Shown one piece after another: positions 8,237 to 16,216 of a stretch of 64,000 nt of DNA. How positions within the stretch are numbered: the stretch's first letter is position 1; the number at the start of each line of letters is the position of its first letter. The notes beneath the pieces were generated by a model. It was not told where the DNA came from. It ran no database searches and worked only from the letters and a program-made list of their open reading frames with translations. The translations under genes were made by a program, and so were the position numbers. Source of the stretch: RYN-230 sp963782185 (GTDB lineage: Bacteria; Actinomycetota; Actinomycetes; Streptosporangiales; Streptosporangiaceae); contig CAWAJB010000038.1 of the NCBI GenBank assembly GCA_963782185.1, forward strand, positions 1-64,000, written 5' to 3'.

Positions 8237-10391
8237 GCCCGAGGACCTGCATGGACCGGCTGGGGATGGGGACCGCGTCGCCCGGCTTGGCGGCGGGCGC
8301 GTCGGCCAGGGCGCTCAGCGGGAGCGCGGTGTCCAGGACCTTCACCCACTGCTCCCCGTAGCGCTGCGGCGGGATGGCGAACTCCAGGTCCAGCTCGCTG
8401 GCGTTGAACAGGAGCAGGAACGACTCGTCCCTGGTCCGCTCGCCGCGCGGGTCGGGCTCAGTGATCGCATCGCCGTTCAGGAACACGGTGAGGGACTTGG
8501 CGAAGCCCACGGCCCAGTCGTCATCGGTCATCTCCTCGCCCGCCGGGGTGAACCAGGCGATATCGCCCAGTTGATCCTGCCCGCCGCTCTTGCCGCGAAC
8601 CGCCTGGCCGCGGAAGAAACGGCGCCGGCGGAAGACGGGATGCTCGGCGCGCAGCCGGATCAGCCTCGCGGTGAAGTCGAGAAGGTCCTGGTCCCCCTCG
8701 TAGCCGTCGGGCATCGGCGCGTCCGGCGACGGCGGCCAGTGCACCCAGGAGATCTCGGTGTCCTGGCAGTACGCGTTGTTGTTGCCGCGCTGCGTCCGGC
8801 TCATCTCGTCCCCGCCCAGCAGCATGGGGATGCCCTGGGAGAGCAGGACAGTGGACAGGAAGTTCCGCTTCTGCCGGTCACGCAGGACATTCACGGCCGG
8901 GTCGTCCGTGGGCCCCTCGGCCCCGCAGTTCCACGACCGGTTGTCGTCGGTCCCGTCCCGGCTGTCCTCGCCGTTGGCCTCGTTGTGCTTGTGGTTGTAG
9001 GAGACCAGGTCCGCGAGCGTGAAGCCGTCGTGCGCGGTGACGAAGTTGACCGAGGCGACCGGCCGGCGGCCGTCGCTGAGGTACAGGTCGCTGGAGCCGG
9101 TCAGCCGGTAGGCGAACTCGGGCAGCGTGGCGTGCTCGCCACGCCAGAAATCCCGCACCGTGTCCCGGTACTTGCCGTTCCATTCCGTCCACAGCGGCGG
9201 GAAGTTCCCGACCTGGTAGCCGCCCTCGCCCACGTCCCACGGCTCGGCGATGAGCTTGACCTGGGAGACGACCGGATCCTGCTGGACCATGTCGAAGAAC
9301 GCGGACAGCCGGTCCACCTCGTGGAACTGCCGGGCCAGCGCGGCCGCCAGGTCGAAGCGGAAGCCGTCCACGTGCATCTCGGTGACCCAGTACCGGAGCG
9401 AGTCCATGATCATCTGAAGCACATGGGGATGCCGCATGAGCAGGCTGTTGCCAGTGCCGGTGGTGTCCATGTAGAACTCCGGGTCGTCCCCGACCAGCCG
9501 GTAGTAGGAGGCGTTGTCGATGCCCCGGAAGGACAGGGTCGGCCCCAGGTGGTTGCCCTCGGCCGTGTGGTTGTAGACCACGTCGAGGATGACCTCGATG
9601 CCAGCCTGGTGCAGGGTCCGGACCATGGACTTGAACTCCTGCACCTGCTCGCCGCGGGTGCCACTGGCGGCGTAGGCGTTGTGCGGGGAGAAGAAACCGA
9701 TCGTGTTGTAGCCCCAGTAGTTGGCCAGCCCGCGCTCGGCCAGGATCGCGTCGCTGACGAACTGGTGCACCGGCATCAGCTCGACCGCGGTAACGCCCAG
9801 CCGCTGCAGGTGCTCGATGACCGCCGGATGAGCCAGCCCCTGGTAGGTGCCCCGCTGCGCCTCGGGCACGTCCGGGTGCAGCTTGGTCAGGCCGCGCACG
9901 TGGGTCTCGTAGATCACGGTCTCGTGATAGGAGGTCCGCGGGTGCCGGTCGGAATCCCAGCTGAAGAACGGGTTGATCACCACGCAGCGGGGAACGTGCG
10001 GCGCGGAATCCTCGTCGTTGCGCTGCTCAGGGTGGCCGAAGGGATAGGCGAACACCGCCTGGTCCCACTGGACGCTGCCCTCGACGGCCTTCGCGTAGGG
10101 GTCGAGCAGCAGTTTGGCCGGATTGCACCGCTGCCCGGCCGCGGGGTTGTAGGGGCCGTGTACCCGGTAGCCATAGCGCTGGCCCGGGCTCACGCCCGGC
10201 AGGTAACCATGCCAGACGAAGCCGTCCACCTCGTGCAGCGCGAAGCGGGTCTCCGCGCCGCTCTCGTCGAACAGGCACAGCTCCACCCGCTCGGCCACCT
10301 CGGAGAACAGGGCGAAGTTCGTGCCCACCCCGTCGAAGGTCGCACCGAGCGGGTAGCTGTTGCCCGGCCAGATCAAAGCCTCCTGCGCCAC
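8229..10391 (-). CDS. glgX: glycogen debranching enzyme GlgX (isoamylase-type GH13)
   Basis: Hydrolyses alpha-1,6 branches of glycogen and limit dextrins, supplying linear maltooligosaccharides to TreY/TreZ encoded downstream in the same transcript. The 720 residues show an N-terminal isoamylase module (PLGATFDGVGTNFALFS), VYNHTAEGN, HVDGFRFDLA (nucleophile Asp, about 345), IAEPWDVGEGGYQVG (acid Glu, about 384), VTAHDGFTL (about 455) and the long NEANGEDSRDG loop typical of GlgX. The start is the first ATG-type codon giving MAQEALIWPG. It is first in the glgX-treY-treZ operon, with an eight-base overlap into treY. Confidence 0.96.
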   Translation of the reverse strand: MAQEALIWPGNSYPLGATFDGVGTNFALFSEVAERVELCLFDESGAETRFALHEVDGFVWHGYLPGVSPGQRYGYRVHGPYNPAAGQRCNPAKLLLDPYAKAVEGSVQWDQAVFAYPFGHPEQRNDEDSAPHVPRCVVINPFFSWDSDRHPRTSYHETVIYETHVRGLTKLHPDVPEAQRGTYQGLAHPAVIEHLQRLGVTAVELMPVHQFVSDAILAERGLANYWGYNTIGFFSPHNAYAASGTRGEQVQEFKSMVRTLHQAGIEVILDVVYNHTAEGNHLGPTLSFRGIDNASYYRLVGDDPEFYMDTTGTGNSLLMRHPHVLQMIMDSLRYWVTEMHVDGFRFDLAAALARQFHEVDRLSAFFDMVQQDPVVSQVKLIAEPWDVGEGGYQVGNFPPLWTEWNGKYRDTVRDFWRGEHATLPEFAYRLTGSSDLYLSDGRRPVASVNFVTAHDGFTLADLVSYNHKHNEANGEDSRDGTDDNRSWNCGAEGPTDDPAVNVLRDRQKRNFLSTVLLSQGIPMLLGGDEMSRTQRGNNNAYCQDTEISWVHWPPSPDAPMPDGYEGDQDLLDFTARLIRLRAEHPVFRRRRFFRGQAVRGKSGGQDQLGDIAWFTPAGEEMTDDDWAVGFAKSLTVFLNGDAITEPDPRGERTRDESFLLLFNASELDLEFAIPPQRYGEQWVKVLDTALPLSALADAPAAKPGDAVPIPSRSMQVLGRA

Positions 10392-10615
10392 GATGTCCGT
10401 CCCTGGTCGATATGCCGGCTTGCCGCCACCACACGGGCCCTACCTGGGCAGGCCCTGTGTCCGGGCGTGTTCACCGCGTGGACCTTGCGACCATAACCTT
10501 TCCCCCTGGCACCCGTCCCAGTGCCCTGGCCCGGGTGAGGTGCCCTCGGCCCGTCCACGAAAACGCGTGTCAGTACATGCCGGATAAACAGCCGTGACCT
10601 GCGGGATGAACGCCG

Positions 10616-10638
10616 CCGGGCCCCCGGGCGGGGCCCGG
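10616..10638 (-). terminator. GC-rich hairpin after the XRE gene
   Basis: A perfect 9-bp stem (CCGGGCCCC at 10616-10624 against GGGGCCCGG at 10630-10638) with a 5-base loop lies 20 bases past the XRE stop codon, in the 266-bp gap before glgX. There is no T-tract, as is common in high-GC actinomycetes. The rest of this gap (10392-10615) shows no gene. It must hold the glgX promoter, but I could not assign -35/-10 boxes confidently. Confidence 0.45.
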
Positions 10639-10657
10639 GCGGAGCACGGCTGGCGGC

Positions 10658-11578
10658 TTACGTGTCCTTGATGATGTCCCCGATCAGGCAGGTCGTCCCG
10701 GACGGGGTGAGGGCCTCAGCGCTGAGCCGGTTCATGATTTCCATGTAGTGGTCCACGTCGGAGCGGCGCTCCAGGTACAGCGCGCTGGTGAGCTGCTCGA
10801 TGTAGACCACGTCCGGCAGGTCCGGCTCGTCGAAGCGCAGCACGGTGAACGATCCGCCCGCGGCCGCGTGGCCGCCCCGGCGGAACGGCACGACCTGGAG
10901 GGTGACCGCGGGCATCGTGGCCACGTCGAGGAGATGGGCCAGCTGGCCGCGCATCACGTCCCGGCCGCCTATCGGGCGGCGCAGCGCCGCCTCGTCCATC
11001 ACGGACCAGACCCGGGGTGGCTGCGCGCAGGTGAGCAGGTCCTGGCGGGCCATCCGCAGGCTGACCCGGCGGTCGATCTCCGACTCGGGGGCGGCGCGGT
11101 TGCCGAGCATCGTGACCGCCCGCGCGTAGTCCCGGGTCTGGAACAGCCCGTGGACGAACTGCAGCTCGAAGGTCCGGATCAGCGAGGCCGCGGCCTCCAG
11201 GCCCAGGTAAGTCTCGAACCAGTCCGCCAGGATGTCGCCGTACTGGGTCCACCAGCCCTGCTCATTGGCCTTCTGGGCCAGCGCGAGCAGGCCCAGGCGC
11301 AGCTTCTCGTCCGTGACCCCGTACAGGCTCAGCAGGTCCTCGACGTCGCGGAGCTTGAACCCGACCCGGCCGTGCTCCAGGCGGCTCATCTTGGAGCGTG
11401 ATGCGCGGATCTCATAGCCAGCCTGCTCCGGGGTGAGCCCGGCGGCCTCGCGGAGGCGGCGCAACTGGGCGCCGAGCACCATCCGCACGACGGTGGCCCC
11501 GGCCCGCGGCCCGGTCAATGATCCATTCGCCGGGTTACCGGCCGGATAGACGGACCCCATCTCAGCGTTCGGCTCCAT
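10658..11578 (-). CDS. XRE-family regulator with DUF5753 (Scr1/WhiJ type)
   Basis: Starting at the ATG at 11578 (MEPNAEMGS), the protein has 306 residues. An N-terminal helix-turn-helix (LGAQLRRLREAAGLTPEQ, then SKMSRLEHGR) is followed by the ~180-residue DUF5753 domain (ADWFETYLGLE, FVHGLFQTRDYAR, LRFDEPDLPDVVYIE). This architecture is that of Scr1/WhiJ-like developmental regulators of actinomycetes, which are typically paired with DUF397 proteins, as here. It probably binds the GTGCA half-site cluster upstream of the DUF397 gene. A longer ORF extends to 11683, but that extension is not conserved-looking. Confidence 0.9.
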   Translation of the reverse strand: MEPNAEMGSVYPAGNPANGSLTGPRAGATVVRMVLGAQLRRLREAAGLTPEQAGYEIRASRSKMSRLEHGRVGFKLRDVEDLLSLYGVTDEKLRLGLLALAQKANEQGWWTQYGDILADWFETYLGLEAAASLIRTFELQFVHGLFQTRDYARAVTMLGNRAAPESEIDRRVSLRMARQDLLTCAQPPRVWSVMDEAALRRPIGGRDVMRGQLAHLLDVATMPAVTLQVVPFRRGGHAAAGGSFTVLRFDEPDLPDVVYIEQLTSALYLERRSDVDHYMEIMNRLSAEALTPSGTTCLIGDIIKDT

Positions 11579-11786
11579 GCCACTCCCGACTAATGAATGA
11601 CGTGCCACTCCCGACCCCCCGGCCGATGTCAGTTGCTCAGCCCCGTGGCGCCAATGCGGGCGCGTGGTATCAGCCAACAGCACCGTGAACCACTACTAAG
11701 CGGAACACACAGAGCACGATATCACCGCACCCGCCCGGTGTCCCGGGGCGAAATCCGCCGTGTTTCGCCCCGGCCGGCCGCGGCCG

Positions 11787-12011
11787 TCACAGATCGTCAA
11801 ACTCGCCGTTCTTCAGCGCGGCCAGGAACGCGGCGATCTCGGCCCGGGTGTAGATGAGGGCCGGCCCGGCGGGGAACCGGGAGTTGCGCATCGCGATCGA
11901 GCCGCCAGGCAGCTCGGCCACCTCCACGCAGCTGCCGTTGGGATTGCTGGCGGTGGACTTCCGCCAGCGGGCGTCGAGTTGTCCGGCCGGCATGCCGTTC
12001 TTGACCTGCAA
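11787..12011 (-). CDS. DUF397 protein, partner of XRE/DUF5753 regulator
   Basis: Small protein with the DUF397 core: ARWRKSTASNPNGSCVEVA, then SIAMRNSR and a C-terminal LIYTRAEIAAFLAALKNGEF. I choose a TTG start at 12011 because GGAGG lies six bases upstream (12018-12022); the first ATG (11993) has no such site. DUF397 proteins are encoded beside DUF5753 regulators and are thought to act with them in morphological control. Here the regulator lies 208 bases downstream on the same strand and an ATP-binding protein gene diverges upstream, giving the full abaA/whiJ-like trio. Biochemical role unknown. Confidence 0.85.
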   Translation of the reverse strand: MQVKNGMPAGQLDARWRKSTASNPNGSCVEVAELPGGSIAMRNSRFPAGPALIYTRAEIAAFLAALKNGEFDDL

Positions 12012-12090
12012 CTTCTTCCTCCCTGGGACCAGCGGAGATGAGGGGGACCGCACCAATCGCGGGGTAAAGCCGGGGTCAGGAAAATGCCCT

Positions 12091-12174
12091 TGCACTGTGC
12101 ACCCTAACACGTCAAATGCACGTGCAGACGGTCGTGCAAGGGACGTTGCAAACGTAACGTGCATGGGGCAAGAT
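12091..12174. promoter_or_regulatory. cluster of GTGCA half-sites and putative promoter in the divergent gap
   Basis: Two perfect palindromes, TGCACTGTGCA (12091-12101) and TGCACGTGCA (12117-12126), are followed by single GTGCA/TTGCA sites at 12134, 12146 and 12159. Facing the HATPase gene is a possible promoter TTGCAA (12146-12151), 17-base spacer, CAAGAT (12169-12174). The location between the DUF397 and HATPase genes suggests an operator array for the XRE regulator; this is inference. Confidence 0.55.
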
Positions 12175-12219
12175 GACCCCGTTGGCCGTTCCCCGTAACG
12201 ACAGATCGCTCGGAAGGCA

Positions 12220-12938
12220 ATGACGGCACAGCCTTTAGGCCTGGCAGGTCACGCAGTAAGCCACGTGGGCTGGCACTGGCTGGCGCCTGCCGTGGCGATG
12301 GCCGCCGCGGCGAGCGGCGTCCGCCAGTGGACGCCCGGGCTGGCCCCGGCCGACTGGACCTGCTTTCCCCGTCTCGCCATGCGCACGCCGGGCACGGACA
12401 CGAAATCGGTCGGCTCGGCCCGCGACTTCTGCCTGTCCACCATGCGGCGCTGGGGCGTAACCGACCGCGGGGACGACGTGGCGGTGGTGGTGTCGGAACT
12501 GCTGACCAACGCCCTGCGGCACGGGGTGCCCGGGGCCGGCCTGCCCGCCGGGGGGGCGCCCGGCGGGGGGGCTCCCGGCGGGGGGGCGCCCGGCGGGGGG
12601 GCTCCCGGCGGGGGGGCTCCCGGCGGGGGGCGCCCGCCGGGGCCGCCCGGAACCGCTGGCCGGTCCGTCTCGGGCTGGTCCAGCCGGGCCAGTTCGTGCT
12701 GTGCGCGGTGGCGGACCCCAGCCCCCGGCCGCCCGAGCCCAAGGATCCTGACTACCTGGCCGAAAGCGGCCGCGGCCTGCACGTCATCAGCGCTCTCAGT
12801 GACCGCTGGGGGTGGACCGTCCCGGCCGAGACGGGCAAGGTCGTGTGGGCCCTGTTCTCGGTCCGCCTCGACCGGCAGCCACCCGACTGGGGCTGGTTCG
12901 CCGCGCGCCGCCCGGGTCAGGCGCGCAGCGCAGTGTGA
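12220..12938 (+). CDS. ATP-binding protein, anti-sigma-type HATPase, frameshifted in a poly-G minisatellite
   Basis: The frame from the ATG at 12220 (GGAAGG upstream) encodes ARDFCLSTMRRWGV and the N-box VVVSELLTNALRHG. The downstream frame encodes the rest of the fold, LGLVQPGQFVLCAVADPS and the G-box ESGRGLHVISALSDRWGW, ending at 12938. The two frames meet in a 15-bp repeat whose G runs are 7,7,7,7,7,6. Adding one G to the last run (12625-12630) restores a single RsbW/SpoIIAB-like protein of about 240 residues. Such proteins bind anti-sigma antagonists or sigma factors and often accompany XRE/DUF397 pairs. As written, the product would end in Gly/Pro-rich sequence at 13062 and lack half the ATP site. 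Confidence 0.8.
12548..12630 (+). repeat. 15-bp GC-rich minisatellite inside the HATPase gene
   Basis: About 5.5 tandem copies of a 15-base unit containing a G7 run and encoding Pro-Gly-Gly-Gly-Ala. The last copy has only six Gs (12625-12630), which breaks the frame. It lies between the N-box and G-box, where the family normally has a variable loop. Confidence 0.9.
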
Positions 12939-12989
12939 GCGCTCTCATACAGATTGTCTAGACGTCCCAGGTCAGGGGGGCGGAGCCGG

Positions 12990-13877
12990 TCACGCCACCA
13001 GGGGCAGGACCTGGCGGGGCAGGTCCGGCGGGGCCGCCCGGCGCTGCCATTCCCGGGGGTAGCCCAGGGACACCTCCACGAACGGCACCCCGTCCCGCCA
13101 GATCGTCCGCGGGATGTGCAGGTGACCGTAGACCACCGCCGCGGCGTTGAACGCCACATGCCAGTCGTCGGTGCGGGTGGTGCCGCACCACTGCGCGAAC
13201 TCGGGGTACCTCAGCACCCGGGTCGGCTCCCTGATCAGCGGGAAGTGGTTGACCAGGACGGCGGGCGGGCCGGGCGGCAGGGCGGCCAGCCGGGCCCGGG
13301 TGGCCTCGACCCGGGCCCAGCACCACTCCTCCGGGCTCGGGTACGGGTCCGGATGCAGCCACCGCTCGTCGGTGCAGACCACGCCGGTGTCGTAGGCGCG
13401 GGCCAGCCCCTCGGCCTTGGTCCGCGCGCCGGCTGGCCGGAACGAGTAGTCGTACAGCAGGAACAGCGGCACGATCCGGACCGGGCCGCCGGGCCCGTCC
13501 CACACCGGGTACGGGTCTTCCGGGGTGAGCACGCCCAGCCGCCGGCAGAACTCCACCAGGTGCTGGTAGCGCTGCTCGCCGCGGAGCCGGACCGGGTCGG
13601 TGCGGTGCGTCCACAGGTCGTGGTTGCCGGGCACCCAGGCCACCCGCGCGAAGCGCTCGCTGAGCGTGCGCAGGGCCCACTCGATGTCCGGCATCCGCTC
13701 CCCCACGTCGCCCGCCACCAGCAGCCAGTCCGCCTCCGAGCGTGGCCGCAGGTCCTCGACCAGCCGGCGGTTCTGGGGGTAGGCCACATGCAGGTCGCTC
13801 ACGGCGAGCAGGCGGGGGCCACCCGCCGGGCCCGGGCGTGCCGGGTCCGCGCGTGCCGGGCCCGGGCCCCGGCTCAC
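12990..13877 (-). CDS. calcineurin-like metallophosphoesterase
   Basis: Cytoplasmic di-metal phosphoesterase with the full motif series: SDLHV, GDVGE, PGNHDLW, VNHFP and YGHLH. The GTG start at 13877 lies ten bases after the GntR gene's stop, so the two are probably co-transcribed. The N-terminal ~20 residues are Pro/Ala/Gly-rich and the conserved fold begins at LLAVSDLHV. Similar single-domain proteins occur widely in actinomycetes with no assigned substrate. Only 51 bases separate its stop from the convergent HATPase gene. Confidence 0.9.
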   Translation of the reverse strand: MSRGPGPARADPARPGPAGGPRLLAVSDLHVAYPQNRRLVEDLRPRSEADWLLVAGDVGERMPDIEWALRTLSERFARVAWVPGNHDLWTHRTDPVRLRGEQRYQHLVEFCRRLGVLTPEDPYPVWDGPGGPVRIVPLFLLYDYSFRPAGARTKAEGLARAYDTGVVCTDERWLHPDPYPSPEEWCWARVEATRARLAALPPGPPAVLVNHFPLIREPTRVLRYPEFAQWCGTTRTDDWHVAFNAAAVVYGHLHIPRTIWRDGVPFVEVSLGYPREWQRRAAPPDLPRQVLPLVA

Positions 13878-13886
13878 CGGGGGCTC

Positions 13887-14669
13887 TCAGCGGACATCGG
13901 CGAGCTCGCTGGTCCACATCACGATCCGGGTCCGGTCGCCGCGGAACAGGTCCCGGGCGAACTCGACCGGGTGCCCCGCCTGCGCGTAGGCGATCCGCTC
14001 GACGAGCATCAGCGGGGCGCCCTCGCGGACCTCCAGCGCCTCGGCCTCGCGGACCCCGGCGGTTACCGGCTCCAGGCTCTCCCGGGCCCGGCGGGGGCGC
14101 TGGGAGTACTTCTCATCCAGCAGGTCGTACAGGGACCCGTCGAGGCGGCACCGGAGCAGCCCGGGGAACAGCGCGGCGGGGAAGACCGAGCACTCGACCG
14201 CGATGGGGCGGCCGTCGCCGAGCCGGACCCGGCGGATCTCGCAGACCGGGTCGCCCGCGCCGATCTCCAGGGCCGCGGCCACCCCCGGCCGGGCCGGCCG
14301 CTCGGCCGCGGACAGCACCCGCGCGCCGGCGACCATCCCGTACCGCCGCAACTGCTCGGAGAACCCGGCCAGCGTGGTCCGGTCCTGCTCCAGCTTGCGC
14401 TGGGCCACGAACGTGCCGCCGTTGCGCCCCACGGCCCGGTCGACCAGGCCGCGGCGGGCCAGGGTGGCCAGCGCGTGCCGGAGCGTCATCCGGCTCACGT
14501 CGAGCCAGGCGGCCAGCTCCTGCTCGGTGGGCAGCCGGTCGCCCGGGGTAAGCCGGCCCGCCTCGATCGCCTCAGCCAGCCATTCCTCGATCTGCCCGTG
14601 CATGGTCGTGCCCGGCTCACGGACGATCACCGGCGGCGTGAGAGCCAGCAGCTCCTTGCCCCGTGCCAA
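13887..14669 (-). CDS. GntR/HutC-family transcriptional regulator (UTRA domain)
   Basis: 260 residues: an N-terminal winged helix (GDRLPTEQELAAWLDVSRMTLRHAL, abbreviated here to its recognition segment VSRMTLRHALATL) and a C-terminal UTRA ligand domain (VCEIRRVRLGDGRPIAVECSVF region, then VEFARDLFRGDRTRIVM). It starts four bases after the stop of the truncated permease gene and precedes the phosphoesterase gene, so it once belonged to a transport operon and may have sensed that substrate. Its partner permease is now broken; whether it still controls the adjacent kinase/dehydrogenase genes is unknown. Confidence 0.9.
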   Translation of the reverse strand: MARGKELLALTPPVIVREPGTTMHGQIEEWLAEAIEAGRLTPGDRLPTEQELAAWLDVSRMTLRHALATLARRGLVDRAVGRNGGTFVAQRKLEQDRTTLAGFSEQLRRYGMVAGARVLSAAERPARPGVAAALEIGAGDPVCEIRRVRLGDGRPIAVECSVFPAALFPGLLRCRLDGSLYDLLDEKYSQRPRRARESLEPVTAGVREAEALEVREGAPLMLVERIAYAQAGHPVEFARDLFRGDRTRIVMWTSELADVR

Positions 14670-14673
14670 GGGC

Positions 14674-15231
14674 TCAGGTCTCGGGCTGCGCCCGTGGCCC
14701 GGCAGCGGACGCCCCGGTCACCAGCGGCTCGTCGTCCCCGGCCGGCGCGATCACCGGGGCGAACCGCTTGCGCCGCCCGACGGCCAGGTAGTAGATCACA
14801 CCGATCAGCGTAATGACCACCACCACGGTCCACAGGATCGGGATCCGGTTCACGAACCCGATCCCGAAGCTCAGCAGCCCGCCGGTCTGGCTCGGCTCCG
14901 GATTGCTGGCCGCCCGCGGCCAGGCGAAGTTGATCAGCATGGCCCCGCCGTACAGCAGCGCGAGGACGTTGACCACGGGTCCCCAGCGGCGCAGGCTGAA
15001 CGGCGCGCTGACCTTCGGCCAGCCGCGCAGCCGGGCCCGCATGATCACCAGGTTGCCCAGGAAGTAGCTGAGGTAGATCATGCCGGTCGCGGCGATGGCG
15101 ATGATCCCGGCGCCGGAGTACTTCAGGAACGGCACCGCGGCCAGCACCGCGACCACGATGCAGGCCCACACCGGGGTGTGCAAGGTGGGCGAGACCTTGG
15201 ACCACAACCCCGAGAACGGCAGCTGGTTGCT
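14674..15231 (-). pseudogene. APC-family amino-acid permease, C-terminal remnant
   Basis: Recognisable permease sequence begins at NQLPFSGLWSKVSP (about 15228), directly after an in-frame TGA at 15232-15234, and continues for ~180 residues with about five membrane segments (for example VWACIVVAVLAAVPFL, IIAIAATGMIYLSYFLG, WTVVVVITLIGVIYYLAVG). Full APC permeases have ~500 residues and 12 segments, so the N-terminal two thirds are missing. The break lies ~75 bases before the divergent kinase gene. A TTG at 15207 could initiate a 177-residue product, but it could not form a transporter. Confidence 0.8.
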
Positions 15232-15307
15232 TCACCGCGTCACCATCGTGATAATTCGGCCATTGCGTCTAGACCCTAACCGTCGCCGGCGCTTACCCTG
15301 CGGTGCA

Positions 15308-16216
15308 ATGAACGATCAGCCTGGCCCCGGCCTGCTTGACCAGGTGCCGTGCCTGGCCGCAACGCCACGCACGGTGGAGCCGCTGCCCGGCGGCCTCACC
15401 AACCGGAACTACAAGGTGACCACCCCGCGCGGCACGTTCGTGGCCCGGCTCTGGTCCCCCGGGGACCTGCTCGCGATCAACCGCGACCACGAGCACCGCA
15501 ACTCGGTCGCCGCCGCGGCCGCGGGGGTGGGGGCACCCGTCGTCGCCTACCGGCCCGAGCACGGCCTGCTCGTGCTCGGCTACATCAACGGAAGAACTTT
15601 CCGCAACGAAGACCTCGCCGACCCGGTCACCATCCCCAGGGTGGCGGCGGCGTGCCGCCGGCTGCACCGGGGCCCGCGGTTCGCCGGTGACTTCGACATG
15701 TTCGAGGTCCAGCGGCGCTACCTGGCCGTGGCCACCAGCCACGGGTTCGCGGTCCCGCCCGGGTACGCCGAGCTGCAGCCGCGGGCGGACGCGGCCCGCC
15801 GGGCCCTGGCCGTCCGCGCGACGGGCACGGTGCCGTGCAACAACGACCTGCTCGCCGCCAACTTCATCGACGATGGCGAGAAGATCTGGCTCATCGACTA
15901 TGAGTACTCGGGCAACAACGACCCCTGCTTCGAGCTCGGCAACATCTGGGCCGAATGCGGCCTGTCCGCCGACGCCCTCGCGGCCCTCGTGCAGGAGTAC
16001 TACGGCGGTTCGTTGCGGAATAAGGTGGCGCGCGCCCAGATCCTGGGGCTGATAGGCAAGTACGGATGGACGCTCTGGGGCGCGATCCAGCACGCCAGCA
16101 GCCCGATCGAGTTCGATTTCCAGGGCTGGGCCATGGAACGGTTCGAGGCGGCCGCGGCCGTGATGACCAGCCCGGCCTGGGACCGCCTGCTGGACGAGGC
16201 GGCCGCAGATGATTAG
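15308..16216 (+). CDS. choline/ethanolamine-kinase-like phosphotransferase
   Basis: 302-residue APH-fold kinase from the ATG at 15308. Features are the Gly-rich LPGGLTNRNYKV loop, the ATP-lysine region FVARLWSPGD, the catalytic PCNNDLLAANF (Brenner-like HxDxxxxN variant with Asn in place of His) and the metal-binding LIDYEYSGNNDPCFELGN. These match choline kinase-type phosphotransferases. It overlaps the next gene, a dimethylglycine-dehydrogenase-like oxidoreductase, by eight bases, and diverges from the permease remnant. This suggests a former cluster for uptake and use of choline, ethanolamine or methylated glycine; substrate not determined. Confidence 0.85.
   Translation: MNDQPGPGLLDQVPCLAATPRTVEPLPGGLTNRNYKVTTPRGTFVARLWSPGDLLAINRDHEHRNSVAAAAAGVGAPVVAYRPEHGLLVLGYINGRTFRNEDLADPVTIPRVAAACRRLHRGPRFAGDFDMFEVQRRYLAVATSHGFAVPPGYAELQPRADAARRALAVRATGTVPCNNDLLAANFIDDGEKIWLIDYEYSGNNDPCFELGNIWAECGLSADALAALVQEYYGGSLRNKVARAQILGLIGKYGWTLWGAIQHASSPIEFDFQGWAMERFEAAAAVMTSPAWDRLLDEAAADD

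Noticed and set aside
12541..12640. CRISPR-like or promoter repeat array
   Set aside because: Units are 15 bp, contiguous and without spacers; it is a coding minisatellite.
12954..14813. 619-residue plus-strand ORF
   Set aside because: Antisense of the metallophosphoesterase and GntR genes; no recognisable motif.
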